Shown here: positions 42,757 through 52,992 of the stretch, in pieces
Layout: each line of letters starts with the position of its first letter
Position numbering within the stretch: the first letter of the stretch is position 1
Source of the DNA: an uncultured Roseovarius sp.
GTDB taxonomy: Bacteria > Pseudomonadota > Alphaproteobacteria > Rhodobacterales > Rhodobacteraceae
NCBI GenBank assembly: GCA_947503145.1
Contig: CANNCP010000001.1
Span: 372,001 to 436,000 of the forward strand
Direction of reading: 5' to 3'
Length of the DNA: 64,000 nucleotides
Made by a program: the position numbers and the translations under genes
Notes under the pieces: generated by a model
Told to the model about the DNA's origin: nothing
The model's input: only the letters and a program-made list of their open reading frames with translations
Databases searched by the model: none

Positions 42757-43953
42757 ATGAGCTGGAAAACGCTGGATGACATGGACCTTGCGGGCAAGCG
42801 CGTGCTGACCCGCGTCGATATCAACGTGCCGGTCGAGAATGGCCGGGTAACGGACGCGACGCGAATTGAGCGGATCGTGCCCACGATCAACGACATCCTG
42901 GCAAAAGGCGGCAAGCCGATGTTGCTGGCGCATTTCGGGCGACCCAAGGGCAAAGTGGTGCTGGACATGTCGCTGCGCGTGGTCTTGCCCGCGCTTCAGG
43001 CAGCGCTGGGGCACTCGGTGCGCCTGATCGAGACGCTGGAAGGGGCCGAGAACCTCACCGAAGAGGCCCGCGCCGCTGATGTGCTGTTGTTAGAGAACAT
43101 CCGCTTTTATCCGGGCGAAGAAAAGAACGATGCGGATTTCGCCCGCCGTCTGGCGCGGCTGGGCGATATCTATTGTAACGATGCGTTTTCCGCCGCGCAC
43201 CGTGCCCATGCCAGCACCGAAGGGGTCACGCATCATCTGCCCTCTTGTGCCGGCCGCCTGATGCAAGCCGAACTGACCGCGCTGGAGGCGGCGCTGGGCA
43301 ACCCCAAGCGCCCGGTCGTGGCCGTGGTGGGCGGGGCCAAGGTGTCGACCAAGCTCGACCTGCTGGGTAACCTGGTGGAAAAGGTCGATAGCCTGGTGAT
43401 CGGCGGCGGTATGGCCAACACGTTCCTTGCCGCGCAGGGACTGGCCGTTGGCAAATCGCTCTGCGAACACGAGATGGCGGGCACCGCGCGGGCGATCATG
43501 GGCAAGGCCGCTGCGGCGGGCTGCGAGATCATCCTGCCGGCCGATATCGTGGTTGCCCGCACCTTTGAGGCGAACGCGCCGCACGAGGTGCTGGCCGTGC
43601 ATCTGTGTCCCGACGACGCGATGATCCTGGATGCGGGGCCGATCAGTGTGAAGCGGCTCATCAAGGTGTTCGATGATGCGAAAACGCTGATCTGGAACGG
43701 CCCGCTGGGCGCGTTTGAACTGGAGCCATTCGATGCCGCCACCACTGCCGCCGCGCGCCATGCAGCCGCACTCACCGGGGCCGGAAAACTGATTTCGGTT
43801 GCAGGTGGCGGTGACACGGTCGCGGCGTTGAACAAGGCGGGTGCTGCGGATGATTTCACCTATATCTCGACCGCGGGCGGGGCCTTTCTGGAGTGGATGG
43901 AAGGCAAGGACCTGCCGGGGGTGGCAGCGCTGAAAGAGGCTGCAACCGCGTAA
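42757..43953 (+). CDS. pgk: Phosphoglycerate kinase
   Basis: 398 residues from the ATG at 42757 ([25 protein letters not shown]). [26 protein letters not shown] is the family signature; [37 protein letters not shown] and the nucleotide loop [13 protein letters not shown] are all intact. It interconverts 1,3-bisphosphoglycerate and 3-phosphoglycerate. It precedes a periplasmic unknown and class I aldolase, a sugar-phosphate cluster. Identification is certain. Confidence 0.98.
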   Translation: MSWKTLDDMDLAGKRVLTRVDINVPVENGRVTDATRIERIVPTINDILAKGGKPMLLAHFGRPKGKVVLDMSLRVVLPALQAALGHSVRLIETLEGAENLTEEARAADVLLLENIRFYPGEEKNDADFARRLARLGDIYCNDAFSAAHRAHASTEGVTHHLPSCAGRLMQAELTALEAALGNPKRPVVAVVGGAKVSTKLDLLGNLVEKVDSLVIGGGMANTFLAAQGLAVGKSLCEHEMAGTARAIMGKAAAAGCEIILPADIVVARTFEANAPHEVLAVHLCPDDAMILDAGPISVKRLIKVFDDAKTLIWNGPLGAFELEPFDAATTAAARHAAALTGAGKLISVAGGGDTVAALNKAGAADDFTYISTAGGAFLEWMEGKDLPGVAALKEAATA

Positions 43954-44111
43954 CGCGCATCCGGAAAATTCAAGATCTCCGACCGAAGATATGCACTGAT
44001 CTTTTGCGCGCGTTTGACGTGGGACGGGTAAGGGAATCCGCTATTGTGTGCAATGTGGTGGCTCGCGTAACCTATATGGAAAATCCCCCGTCGGGACGAA
44101 AGGACGCCGTC

Positions 44112-45719
44112 ATGCATGCTTTGAAATCCACGATATTGGCCACCTGTGTCTGCCTTGCACTGCCTGTCGGGGCACTGGCCGAAGGCGACCCCAAACCCGG
44201 CCTGCTGGATATCATCACGCCGGATGCCATTGCCGGATCGCTGGCCAGTGTCGCCATTTCCGCGCTGCGCACGCAGATGGAGGTCGAATACGACCATATG
44301 GAGACCGACGTGATGCGCGGGGCAGTGGCGCTGTCGGGTGTCACGCTGCGCCCGCAGCTGTCCTATGACCGGGCGCGCCAATGCGAAATCACGCTGGCGC
44401 GCGTCCGCTTCGACATTGGCAAGTACCGCCCGCTCATGGCGGCGTCGAATATATCGCTCACGGCGATCGGTGCGCGGGCCAACATCGCCTGCCTGGATCG
44501 CGACATCGGGCTTGCGCTGCGCACCGCGGGCTATGCCGAGATCGAGGTGGACCGACTGGTTTACGATATGGATTACATTCATGGTTCGGGTGAAATCCGC
44601 GCCAATGCCTCGGCCACGATCAACGATCTGGCGACGCTCGATCTGGAGATGTCGGGCGCGATCCTGCCCCGGCTCAACCGCTATGGGTCTGCCGGTGATC
44701 CGGCGATCCGGCTGCGCCGTGCGGTGCTGGGGCTGCAAGATCACGGCGGCTGGGCGCGCCTGTCGCAGCTCATGCCCGAGAACCTGCGCCAGCCGGACGT
44801 GATCCACGGTCTTGGCACCGAAGAGTTGACTAACATGCTCAGCCAGAACGGCACCCGCGCACTGACCTCGACCGAGCGGCGGTTCATCGACGACCTGATG
44901 GATCACGTGGTACGTTTCGTACGCGAACCTGGTGAGATCACCATCGAGGCAGAATTGCCGTCGGACGGGATCGTGATCGAGCCGGAAGTCTACCAGTCGC
45001 CCGAAGAGCTGTTGCAGGCGCTGGCACCTGATGCGCGCTCTGCGCCGCTGGCCCAGTCGCAAATGGTCCGCGAAGATCTGCTGTCGCGGAAACAGACAGA
45101 GCTGACGCGGGCTGACCGGCTGGAATTGGCCCAGGCGCTGCTGGAGGGCAGGGGGCTGCCCCGCTCCGAGGCGCTGGTGCCCGAATTGCTGGCACCCATG
45201 GTGGACGCGACCAGTGCGGACGGGGCGCAGGCCGCGTTGCTGACGGCGCGGGCCTTGATGCCATATGACGCGGTGCGCGCTTACGCGCATGCGCTCATTG
45301 CCAGCGCGGCGCGGTTGCCCGAGGCGGTGCCGCTGCTCGATGCGCTGGAGGCGCGGCTGACGACCGGCGAGGTAATCGCCGCGCAGGACAGATATTTTGA
45401 CAATAGCAATGCCATGATCGGCGCGGCGGCCTTGCCTGTGGATGGCGACGTGCGTGCGGTCCGGCGTCTGGCGCTGGCGCATCTCACCGGGCTGGACGCG
45501 GCGCGATCCTACAGGCTGGCCTACTATTACGCGCTGATCGCCGAGGCGGCGGGCGATATCGGCGCGGGGTCCCTGCGCGAGGATATCGAGGCACGGTTCG
45601 GCAATCGCGGCAAGGACGTGACCGCGCTCTGGACGCAGACCCGGGCCAAGGTGCAGGAAAAGGCATTGTCGGACTGGGTAGATCTGGGGCTGGCGGCGCG
45701 TTTCCGACGGGACGACTGA
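44112..45719 (+). CDS. Conserved hypothetical periplasmic protein
   Basis: 535 residues; ATG at 44112 after AAGGACGCCGTC with a signal peptide (LKSTILATCVCLALPVGALA). The N-terminal half is beta-rich (VEVDRLVYDMDYIHGSGEIRANASATINDL), and the C-terminal half (about residues 330-530) is alanine-rich helical, with repeat-like segments such as LPEAVPLLDALEARLTTGE resembling Sel1/TPR helices. No catalytic motif is recognised. It lies between pgk and the aldolase in the same direction. Function unknown. Confidence 0.8.
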   Translation: MHALKSTILATCVCLALPVGALAEGDPKPGLLDIITPDAIAGSLASVAISALRTQMEVEYDHMETDVMRGAVALSGVTLRPQLSYDRARQCEITLARVRFDIGKYRPLMAASNISLTAIGARANIACLDRDIGLALRTAGYAEIEVDRLVYDMDYIHGSGEIRANASATINDLATLDLEMSGAILPRLNRYGSAGDPAIRLRRAVLGLQDHGGWARLSQLMPENLRQPDVIHGLGTEELTNMLSQNGTRALTSTERRFIDDLMDHVVRFVREPGEITIEAELPSDGIVIEPEVYQSPEELLQALAPDARSAPLAQSQMVREDLLSRKQTELTRADRLELAQALLEGRGLPRSEALVPELLAPMVDATSADGAQAALLTARALMPYDAVRAYAHALIASAARLPEAVPLLDALEARLTTGEVIAAQDRYFDNSNAMIGAAALPVDGDVRAVRRLALAHLTGLDAARSYRLAYYYALIAEAAGDIGAGSLREDIEARFGNRGKDVTALWTQTRAKVQEKALSDWVDLGLAARFRRDD

Positions 45720-45826
45720 TCGGCTGCCCTGGCGCCTGCCGTTAGCGCCACCACAATTGCAACGCACGCTACCCTCGCCTAGAAGCAGGTCCAATCGACA
45801 CACCATCAGCCAGTGGAGCCGTAGAC

Positions 45827-46720
45827 ATGCCCAACCAGACCCAAGCCGAGAAGATGCGCAGCGCAGGTGGTTTTATCGCCGCGCTGGATCAGAGTGGCGG
45901 CTCCACGCCCAAGGCGCTGAAACTCTACGGGGTCGAAGAAAATGAATATGGTTCGGATGCAGAGATGTTCGATCTGATCCATGCGATGCGTGCGCGCCTT
46001 GCGCAGGCCCCGGCCTTTACCGGCGGCAAAGTGATCGGCGCGATCCTGTTCGAGATGACCATGGACCGGCAAATGGGCAGCAAGCCGACAGCGCAATTCC
46101 TGTGGGAAGAGCGCGGCATCGTGCCGTTCCTCAAGGTGGACAAGGGGCTGGAAGACGAGGCGGATGGCGTGCGCCTGATGAAGCCGATGCCGGATCTGGA
46201 CGCGTTGCTGGAGCGCGCCAGCGCGGCGGGCGTTTTCGGCACCAAGATGCGCTCTGTCATCGACGCCGCCTCTGCCAGCGGGATTGCTGCCAACGTGGCG
46301 CAACAGTTCGAAGTGGGGCGGCAAATTCTGGGGCACGGCCTGATTCCGATCATCGAGCCGGAAGTGACGATTGCAATCGCCGACAAGGCCGAGGCCGAAG
46401 ATATCCTGCTGGCCGAGTTGACCAAGGCACTGGATGCGCTGCCCGAAGGCATCCAGGTGATGCTGAAGTTGACGCTGCCCGAGGTTGCAAACCACTATAA
46501 ATCGCTGGTGGATCATCCTGCGGTGATGCGTGTGGTCGCGCTCTCGGGCGGGTATTCGCGCGAAGAGGCCAATGACCGGCTGTCGCGAAATACAGGCGTT
46601 ATCGCCAGTTTCAGCCGCGCGCTGACCGAAGGGCTGTCGGCAGGTCAGAGCGACGCGGAATTCAACGCGACGCTCTCGGACACGATCGACAGCATTTACC
46701 AGGCCTCAATCGCGGGGTAG
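45827..46720 (+). CDS. Class I fructose-bisphosphate aldolase
   Basis: 297 residues. [23 protein letters not shown] is the class I aldolase N-terminal motif; [16 protein letters not shown] and [13 protein letters not shown] hold the lysines expected at the Schiff-base region, and [14 protein letters not shown] the phosphate-binding end. It cleaves fructose-1,6-bisphosphate or makes it in gluconeogenesis. Roseobacter-group genomes often use class I rather than class II enzymes. It lies downstream of pgk, with the FtsB-like gene after it. Confidence 0.93.
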   Translation: MPNQTQAEKMRSAGGFIAALDQSGGSTPKALKLYGVEENEYGSDAEMFDLIHAMRARLAQAPAFTGGKVIGAILFEMTMDRQMGSKPTAQFLWEERGIVPFLKVDKGLEDEADGVRLMKPMPDLDALLERASAAGVFGTKMRSVIDAASASGIAANVAQQFEVGRQILGHGLIPIIEPEVTIAIADKAEAEDILLAELTKALDALPEGIQVMLKLTLPEVANHYKSLVDHPAVMRVVALSGGYSREEANDRLSRNTGVIASFSRALTEGLSAGQSDAEFNATLSDTIDSIYQASIAG

Positions 46721-46909
46721 GCTGCGTGACTCACTTCCTTCCAGTCGCCGTCCGTCCATAAAACGGATCACATGCCCTGATTGCAAGGGTTGAGACCGTC
46801 GCGCGACGCGCTTGCGGGAAAACGATTCACAAAGCGGGCTGGATATGTCAATGTGCCTGACAGCGCCCGGTAGAGGCGCAGTTATTGCAGAGCATCGAGG
46901 CAGTTCGAT

Positions 46910-47209
46910 ATGATTACCCGGAAAAAGCCCGCGCTGGGCGTATTGGCCTATTTCGCGGTGGCATTCAGCCTCGGCACCTATTTCACATTTGCCGCCGTGC
47001 AGGGCGATTACGGCCTCTTCAGCCGGGCCGAGATCGAGGCGGAAAGTGCCGAGTTGCGCGCGCAGCTGCATGAGATCGAAGCGCAGGTGGCGCGGATGGA
47101 CAACCTCACGCGGCGGTTGTCCGATACCTATCTGGACCTCGATCTGTTGGACGAACAGGCCCGCAACGTGCTGGGCCTGCTGCGCAGCGATGAGATCGTG
47201 ATCCGCTAA
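46910..47209 (+). CDS. Septum-formation initiator family protein (FtsB/DivIC-like)
   Basis: 99 residues: a single membrane span near the N-terminus (LGVLAYFAVAFSLGTYFTFAA), then a coiled coil (AEIEAESAELRAQLHEIEAQVARMDNLTRRL). This layout, and the ending LLDEQARNVLGLLRSDEIVIR, match FtsB/DivIC proteins that bridge the divisome. It starts after GAGGCAGTTCGAT. The 189 bases upstream carry no gene. Confidence 0.85.
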   Translation: MITRKKPALGVLAYFAVAFSLGTYFTFAAVQGDYGLFSRAEIEAESAELRAQLHEIEAQVARMDNLTRRLSDTYLDLDLLDEQARNVLGLLRSDEIVIR

Positions 47210-47226
47210 GGGTTTCGCGGAACGCT

Positions 47227-48897
47227 TTAGCCTGCCGCCTTGACCGATGTTTTCCAGTCGGGGTGTATCCACGGCTCTTGGTTCGAGGCGGGCAGCATGT
47301 CGCGCCCGAGGATGTGATCGCTGGCTTTTTCACCGGTCATGATACTGGGGGCGTTGAGATTGCCATTCAGGATGCGCGGAAAGATCGAACTGTCGGCAAC
47401 GCGCAGCCGGTCCACCCCGATCACCCGGCATTCAGGATCGACCACTGCAAGTGGGTCGTCCGCCGCACCCATCTTGCAGGTGCCGCAGGGGTGAAAGGCG
47501 CTCTCGACGTGTTCGCGGATGAAATCGTCCAGCGCCGCGTCACTCTGGATGGCGTCGCCGGGCTGGATTTCCCGCCCGCGGTAGGGCGCAAAGGCGTCCT
47601 GTCCGAAAATCTCGCGCGTGAGGCGGATACAATGGCGGAATTCGGCCCAGTCGTCTTTGTGCGACATGTAGTTGAAGGAAATCCTTGGCGCCTCGGTGGG
47701 GTCGGCCGACTGCAGTGTGACCGCGCCGCGTGATTTGCTGCGCATCGGGCCGACATGCGCCTGATAGCCGTGCCCTTCTGTGGCCGCCTTGCCATCATAA
47801 CGCACGGCGATGGGCAGGAAATGGTACTGGATATCAGGGTATTTCACACCCGGGGCCGAGCGCAGGAACGCCGCGCTCTCGAACTGGTTCGATGCACCAA
47901 GGCCCGACTTGGTCAGCAGCCATTGCGCGCCGATCAGGCCCTTCGAGATAAGGTTCCAATACTTGTAGAGCGTGATCGGCTGAATGCTCTGCTGCTGGAT
48001 GTACAGCTCCAGATGGTCCTGCAGGTTCTGGCCCACGCCGCGCCGGTCGGCGATCACGTCGATGCCGTGCTCGGCCAGATGCGCGCCGGGTCCGATGCCT
48101 GACAGCATCAGGATCTTGGGCGAGTTGAAGGCCGAGGCGGCAACGATCACTTCGGCATTGGCACGCACGATCTCGACGGTGCCGCCGCGCTCGATCTCGA
48201 CGCCGATGGCGCGGCCTTCCTTGATGATGACGCGGCGCACGTAGCAGCGCAACACATCGCAATTGGGGCGCTTCAGGGCCGGATGCAGATAGGCGTTGGC
48301 CGCCGACCAGCGCCGCCCGCGCCAGACGGTCTGCTCCATCGAGCCAAAGCCCTCTTGCTTTTCGCCGTTATAGTCGTCGGTGATCTCGTATCCCGCCTGT
48401 CGGCCCGCCTCGACAAAGGCCTTGAACAGCGGATTTGTGCGCGGTCCGCGCTGGACATGTAGCGGGCCGTTCGTGCCGCGCCACGTAGGATCACCGCCCT
48501 GGCCGCTGTCGTGCCAGGTCTCCATCCGCTTGTAATAGGGCAGCACGTGCTTGTAGCCCCAGCCCTGCGCGCCGGTTTCTTCCCAGTGATCGAAATCGCA
48601 AGCGTGGCCGCGTACATAGACCATCCCGTTGATCGAGGACGACCCGCCGATGACCTTGCCGCGCGGTGCGGCGAGCCGCCTGTTGTTCAGGTGCGGTTCC
48701 GGCTGGGTCTTGTAGCCCCAGTCATACAGCGACATGTTCATCGGATAGCTGAGCGCGCCGGGCATCTGGATGAACGGTCCCGCATCGCTACCGCCATATT
48801 CCAGCACCAGCACCGAATGCTTGCCGTCCTCGGACAGCCGGTAGGCCATCGCCGATCCGGCGGAGCCGGACCCGATGATTACGTAATCAGCTTGCAT
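47227..48897 (-). CDS. betA: Choline dehydrogenase (GMC oxidoreductase)
   Basis: 556 residues from the ATG at 48897, chosen for its GGGAGTCGCACGA ribosome site and agreement with E. coli BetA length; an in-frame ATG at 48930 is weaker. FAD-binding [24 protein letters not shown] signatures [20 protein letters not shown] and [20 protein letters not shown] are present. It oxidises choline to betaine aldehyde for osmoprotection. Divergent from a TetR regulator with an operator between. Confidence 0.93.
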   Translation of the reverse strand: MQADYVIIGSGSAGSAMAYRLSEDGKHSVLVLEYGGSDAGPFIQMPGALSYPMNMSLYDWGYKTQPEPHLNNRRLAAPRGKVIGGSSSINGMVYVRGHACDFDHWEETGAQGWGYKHVLPYYKRMETWHDSGQGGDPTWRGTNGPLHVQRGPRTNPLFKAFVEAGRQAGYEITDDYNGEKQEGFGSMEQTVWRGRRWSAANAYLHPALKRPNCDVLRCYVRRVIIKEGRAIGVEIERGGTVEIVRANAEVIVAASAFNSPKILMLSGIGPGAHLAEHGIDVIADRRGVGQNLQDHLELYIQQQSIQPITLYKYWNLISKGLIGAQWLLTKSGLGASNQFESAAFLRSAPGVKYPDIQYHFLPIAVRYDGKAATEGHGYQAHVGPMRSKSRGAVTLQSADPTEAPRISFNYMSHKDDWAEFRHCIRLTREIFGQDAFAPYRGREIQPGDAIQSDAALDDFIREHVESAFHPCGTCKMGAADDPLAVVDPECRVIGVDRLRVADSSIFPRILNGNLNAPSIMTGEKASDHILGRDMLPASNQEPWIHPDWKTSVKAAG

Positions 48898-48933
48898 TCG
48901 TGCGACTCCCGGCACTGTGGTTTCGTCCATTAC

Positions 48934-48966
48934 TTACCTTTGGTCAGTTTTTATGTCAAAAGGTAA
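48934..48966. promoter_or_regulatory. Palindromic operator in the betA-betI gap
   Basis: TTACCTTTGGTCAG and, inverted, TTACCTTTTGACAT flank a central T-run; the arms agree at about 11 of 14 positions. It overlaps the likely betA promoter region, between the divergent betA and TetR starts. Its placement suits BetI autoregulation and choline-responsive control of betA. Confidence 0.65.
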
Positions 48967-49033
48967 ATATTGAGACTTTGCCACCCGACGCTTAAGAAAG
49001 GATGAGGGACAAATCGCAGAGCGAGGCGCGTAT

Positions 49034-49717
49034 ATGGCACGGCAGAGCATTGGCGAGATCAGGCGTGCAGAGCTGTCGCAGGCGGCGTTCGATGCGTTGG
49101 TCCAGTTCGGCATGCGCGGCACGACGCTGGAGCGGGTGGCAAAGATCGCGGGCGTGTCAAAAGGCGTCGTGCTGCACCATTTCAAGGACAAGGATGCGCT
49201 GTTTGAGGCCGTGCAGCGCAAGGCAAACACCGTGCTGCGCGAATGCGTGGTCGAATTGCTGCGCCATGCAGAGACGCCGCTGGAGCGGCTCTATGCGATT
49301 ATCGCCGGAAACTTTGCCGAGCCGGTCTTTCAGCAGGAAATCTGCCATGCGTGGATCAGCCTGTGTTCCGACGTACCGCATCACCGTCAGAGCCAGCGCA
49401 TCCAGACCGTCGTGCACGCGCGCATGCGTTCGAACCTGCTGAGCGCCCTGCATCCGTTGATGCCGCCGGAGCATGCGCAGCAGACGGCATTTCAGTTGCG
49501 TACAGTTATGGACGGTATCTGGTTGCGCGCCAGCTTTCAGGCGCAGCCGATGTCGGGGCGGCAGGGGGTGGATCAGGTCGACTATGCCGCGCGGCACCTC
49601 CTGCGGGAGGTGGTGGCGGACATGGGTGATCTGGATACGGCCCGTCAGAAGATGGAGACGCTGGCCGGTGTCATGCTGAGCACACGGGCGTTTCGCGAAC
49701 GCGCCTTGACCGGGTGA
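49034..49717 (+). CDS. betI: TetR-family regulator, BetI-like
   Basis: 227 residues. N-terminal helix-turn-helix: RRAELSQAAFDALVQFGMRGTTLERVAKIAGVSKGVVLHHFKDKDALFEA. The ligand domain has DGIWLRASFQAQPM, matching the BetI pattern DGLWLRAALSGKP. BetI represses choline-to-betaine genes and is relieved by choline. Divergent position next to betA strongly supports this. A short antisense start overlap is absent. Confidence 0.88.
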   Translation: MARQSIGEIRRAELSQAAFDALVQFGMRGTTLERVAKIAGVSKGVVLHHFKDKDALFEAVQRKANTVLRECVVELLRHAETPLERLYAIIAGNFAEPVFQQEICHAWISLCSDVPHHRQSQRIQTVVHARMRSNLLSALHPLMPPEHAQQTAFQLRTVMDGIWLRASFQAQPMSGRQGVDQVDYAARHLLREVVADMGDLDTARQKMETLAGVMLSTRAFRERALTG

Positions 49718-49801
49718 TGCCGCGCGCGACCTGCCATGCGATAGACAGTTTTGCGTTGCCGGTGCTATAGCGGACGGCAGCGAGGCAGCAGGGGTAGAGC
49801 G

Positions 49802-50842
49802 ATGGCACGTTGGATTGTCGAGGCGATCGAGAAAATCGAGGCGGATGTGCGCCGCTCGTCGGATACGCACCTGTTGAAGCTGACCTTGCCGCAACTCAAA
49901 GGCGTCGATATCTACCTCAAGGACGAAAGCACCCATCCCACCGGCAGCCTGAAGCACCGGCTGGCCCGGTCGCTGTTTCTCTATGCGCTGTGTAACGGCA
50001 AGATCGCACAAGGCACGCCGGTGATCGAGGCGTCGTCGGGCAGCACGGCGGTGTCAGAGGCGTATTTTGCCCAGATGCTCGACCTGCCCTTTATCGCGGT
50101 CATGCCGTACAAGACGGCGCAGAGCAAGATCGACAAGATCACGCTCTATGGCGGACAATGCCATTTCGTCGAGAGCGCGCCCCAGATGCATGACGCGGCG
50201 GTAAAGCTGGCGACAGAGATGGGCGGCTATTTCATGGATCAGTTCATGTATGCCGAACGTGCCACCGACTGGCGTGGCAACAACAACATCGCCGAGAGCA
50301 TTTTCGAGCAGATGAGCATGGAGCCGCATCCGGTGCCGCATACGCTGGTGATGAGCGCGGGTACTGGCGGGACATCGGCCACGCTGGGACGGTATCTGCG
50401 TTACCGGGGGCACGATACGCAACTGGTGGTGGTGGACCCGGAAAATTCGGTCTTCTACGACAGCTACACGAGCGGCGATGATACGCTGACGGCCAACTGC
50501 TCCAGCCGGATCGAGGGGATCGGTCGGCCACGGGTCGAGAAATCGTTTCAGCCCGATGTGATTGACACGATGATGCAGGTGCCCGACGCCGCCAGCGTCG
50601 CCACGATCTTGTGGCTGGAAGGGCAGATCGGGCGCAAGGCGGGCGCGTCCACCGGCACCAACCTTTGGGGTGCGCTCAAGGTGGCGCGCGGCATGATGGA
50701 CCGGGGCGAGGTGGGTTCGATCGTCACGCTGCTATGTGACGGGGGCGAGCGGTATCTTGACACCTATTACGATCCGGCATGGGTGCAGGACTGTATCGGC
50801 GATATCACACCCTACTCAGAGGCGCTCGACGACTGGCTCTGA
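49802..50842 (+). CDS. PLP-dependent cysteine synthase/desulfhydrase family protein
   Basis: 346 residues from the ATG at 49802. Fold-type II features: [19 protein letters not shown] with the PLP Lys, [19 protein letters not shown] (the phosphate/substrate loop), and [20 protein letters not shown], a glycine-rich PLP phosphate loop. It resembles the CysK-like group that includes actinobacterial Cds1 desulfhydrase. It may make cysteine or degrade it; direction unknown. Its 3' end overlaps a minus-strand membrane gene by 31 bases. Confidence 0.85.
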   Translation: MARWIVEAIEKIEADVRRSSDTHLLKLTLPQLKGVDIYLKDESTHPTGSLKHRLARSLFLYALCNGKIAQGTPVIEASSGSTAVSEAYFAQMLDLPFIAVMPYKTAQSKIDKITLYGGQCHFVESAPQMHDAAVKLATEMGGYFMDQFMYAERATDWRGNNNIAESIFEQMSMEPHPVPHTLVMSAGTGGTSATLGRYLRYRGHDTQLVVVDPENSVFYDSYTSGDDTLTANCSSRIEGIGRPRVEKSFQPDVIDTMMQVPDAASVATILWLEGQIGRKAGASTGTNLWGALKVARGMMDRGEVGSIVTLLCDGGERYLDTYYDPAWVQDCIGDITPYSEALDDWL

Positions 50843-51483
50843 CCGGAGGCCGCGCCGCCCAACTGGTAGGCCGCGATCCGGTAGCAGAAATAGAGCCACG
50901 CCGCCGCGCCGACGAATTTGAACCCTTCCTCCAGCGATTGCGACAGCCCGTAGCTGATGGGCAGGATTTCCTGCGTTACATCCACGGCAATCGACATGCC
51001 CAGCAGGCCGCCCGCCATGAGAAATGCAAAGACGTCGATTTCCTTGATCTTGGCGTAGTACTTTCGCAGCAGGTAGCCGACGAACAGCGCATAGAGCGGG
51101 ACCAGGATGCCTTCGGTGATGAACCGGTCGTGGATCATGAAGAAATCGTCCACCGCGAGAAAGGCCGAGAACCATCCGCAGAGGATCAACAGCAGCTTGT
51201 GCGCATCCCCGGCAGGCCATGTACTGGCCGCCACACGAAAGAAGCAGACCGTCGCCGCGGCCACCCAGAGCCATGCACCGATGCTGGAGACAAAGCCGAG
51301 AAAGCTGGATTCCTTGGTGATCTGCGCGGTATCTCTGAGGGTTTCGACCAAGGTGAAGCCACCCAGAGCCATCGCGCCTATCGAGATGAGGTAGAACGCC
51401 AGCGCAGGAATACAGCAATATATGGCGATCCGGCGGAAATTAGCGGCTGTGAATTCGGCCTTGAGGTCAGAAATTATCGACAT
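50812..51483 (-). CDS. Hypothetical multi-pass membrane protein
   Basis: 223 residues with about six hydrophobic segments ([80 protein letters not shown], and two later). Charged [10 protein letters not shown] in the middle could be a metal or ion site, which is speculative. No family is recognised. It ends convergently over the last 31 bases of the cysteine-synthase-like gene. Confidence 0.75.
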   Translation of the reverse strand: MSIISDLKAEFTAANFRRIAIYCCIPALAFYLISIGAMALGGFTLVETLRDTAQITKESSFLGFVSSIGAWLWVAAATVCFFRVAASTWPAGDAHKLLLILCGWFSAFLAVDDFFMIHDRFITEGILVPLYALFVGYLLRKYYAKIKEIDVFAFLMAGGLLGMSIAVDVTQEILPISYGLSQSLEEGFKFVGAAAWLYFCYRIAAYQLGGAASGQSQSSSASE

Positions 51484-51689
51484 TGGGTCTTGCCCTTTGA
51501 TGTTGCTCGGCGGGCGCAGGCCGCTATCACCCCGGCCCAGTGCCGGAAAACGGGCGGCAAATCAAGCCTGTGATGCCAGCGCGCGTGCTGCCCGTGTCCG
51601 GACACCACCGAAAAACAGATGCTTCTCGGATCTCGTTTTCCACTGGTAAAATACCAGTCGATCCCTGAACTGATCGTAAATGTTGGGAT

Positions 51690-51765
51690 TGGTGGAGCCT
51701 AGGGGGATCGAACCCCTGACCTCCTGCATGCCATGCAGGCGCTCTCCCAGCTGAGCTAAGGCCCC
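51690..51765 (-). tRNA. tRNA-Ala(GGC)
   Basis: 76 bases with encoded CCA. Acceptor GGGGCCT/AGGCTCC with one G-T pair; D arm TAGCTCAGCTGGGAGAGC; anticodon stem CCTGC/GCAGG with loop ATGGCAT, anticodon GGC; T arm GGTTCGATCC. Transcribed leftward. Confidence 0.97.
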
Positions 51766-51827
51766 GTTCGCCGTTCATTAGGCAAGTCGCAGGGCGGGAT
51801 CAAGCGAAAAATCCCGCCCCGACATGG

Positions 51828-52151
51828 TCAGCTGTCGTCGTCATCCGCGGCGACATCGGCGATTTCGTCGAGCGAGACATCATCGCTGTCTTCGTCATCT
51901 TCCAGAACGTCATCACCGAGATCGACATCGACGTCGTCTTCATCGTCGAGCACGATTTCTTCGGCATCCGTGTCTTTCAGCTTCTTGGTTTCGGCATCTT
52001 CGGCGTCCGCCTTGATCGTGCGGGACTTGCCGTTGCTTATTTCCACGGTCTCGCCCGTGTAGGGGCTGACGATCGGAACTTTATTCAGGTCGTAAAAGCG
52101 TTGGCCTGTCGTTGGGCATACGCGTTTGACGCCCCATTCTTCTTTGGGCAT
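51828..52151 (-). CDS. TIGR02300-family protein (FYDLN acid protein)
   Basis: 107 residues. The conserved head VKRVCPTTGQRFYDLNKVPIVSPYTGE defines this alphaproteobacterial family, and the tail is almost all Asp/Glu (DDEDDVDVDLGDDVLEDDEDSDD). The function is unknown; a nucleic-acid-mimicking tail is a common guess. GAGAGGGATCACCC precedes the start. It is adjacent to tRNA-Ala. Confidence 0.9.
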   Translation of the reverse strand: MPKEEWGVKRVCPTTGQRFYDLNKVPIVSPYTGETVEISNGKSRTIKADAEDAETKKLKDTDAEEIVLDDEDDVDVDLGDDVLEDDEDSDDVSLDEIADVAADDDDS

Positions 52152-52267
52152 GGGTGATCCCTCTCACATTTCAAACCTTGCGGGCAATCAGCGTCCCCTG
52201 CCATAACGGGCCAGAGGTGTCAAAGGCTTTGCAGCTTTACCGTCGCGGATCGCATACTGGAGGGCAT

Positions 52268-52960
52268 ATGGGCCAGCACGTTCTTCCGGGCAACCCCCCG
52301 ATCGAAGTCACGCTGCGGCGCTCGGCGCGGGCGCGGCGCATTTCGCTGCGTGTTTCCAGTCTGGACGGGCGGGTGACACTGACCATGCCGCGTGGCCTGC
52401 CAGAGCGCGAGGGGCTGGATTTTGCCCGCACCAAGCGCGATTGGCTAACCAAGCAACTGACGCGGCAAGAGCCGGAAGTGCAGGTAGAGATCGGTGCGGT
52501 TCTGCCGGTCGAAGGGCTGTTGATGCCGCTTGTCTCGGGCACCGGGCGGCGCGTGCTGGCCCACGAGGGACGTCTGCTGGTGCCGGGCCCGCCGGACAAC
52601 GCGGCGGCACGGGTTCAGGCCTGGCTGCGGACATTGGCGCGCGAACGGCTGGTGGTCGCGTCGGATCGATATGCGGCGGCGCTGGGGCGACGCTATGGGC
52701 GGATCACCCTGCGGGACACGCGCTCGCGCTGGGGGTCGTGCACTGCGGACGCGGGGCTGATGTATTCCTGGCGGTTGATCCTCGCACCACCTGAGGTGCT
52801 GGACTATGTCGCTGCCCACGAGGTGGCACATCTGCAGGAAATGAATCACTCGCCTGCCTTCTGGTCCCTGGTTGCGCAATTGCTGCCCGACTACGCCGCA
52901 CCGCGCAAATGGCTGCGCGTCAACGGAAGCACGTTGCATCGCTACCGCTTTGAGAGTTGA
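52268..52960 (+). CDS. M48/SprT-like metallopeptidase (YgjP/DUF45 family)
   Basis: 230 residues from the ATG at 52268 after GGAGGGCAT. The C-terminal zinc peptidase motif is YVAAHEVAHLQEMNHSPAFW (HEVAH plus the downstream His); RDTRSRWGSCTADAGLMYSW is the YgjP family hallmark. Family members are often named metal-dependent hydrolases; their substrates are unknown. Its stop is followed within 33 bases by a GntR gene. Confidence 0.9.
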   Translation: MGQHVLPGNPPIEVTLRRSARARRISLRVSSLDGRVTLTMPRGLPEREGLDFARTKRDWLTKQLTRQEPEVQVEIGAVLPVEGLLMPLVSGTGRRVLAHEGRLLVPGPPDNAAARVQAWLRTLARERLVVASDRYAAALGRRYGRITLRDTRSRWGSCTADAGLMYSWRLILAPPEVLDYVAAHEVAHLQEMNHSPAFWSLVAQLLPDYAAPRKWLRVNGSTLHRYRFES

Positions 52961-52992
52961 CCGCGCGCCCGTTTGTGATCACAAGCAGAGCC

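Noticed and set aside
43860-45806. 648-codon minus-strand frame over the periplasmic protein
   Set aside because: Histidine/arginine-rich low-complexity translation typical of a shadow; the plus-strand gene has a signal peptide and ribosome site.
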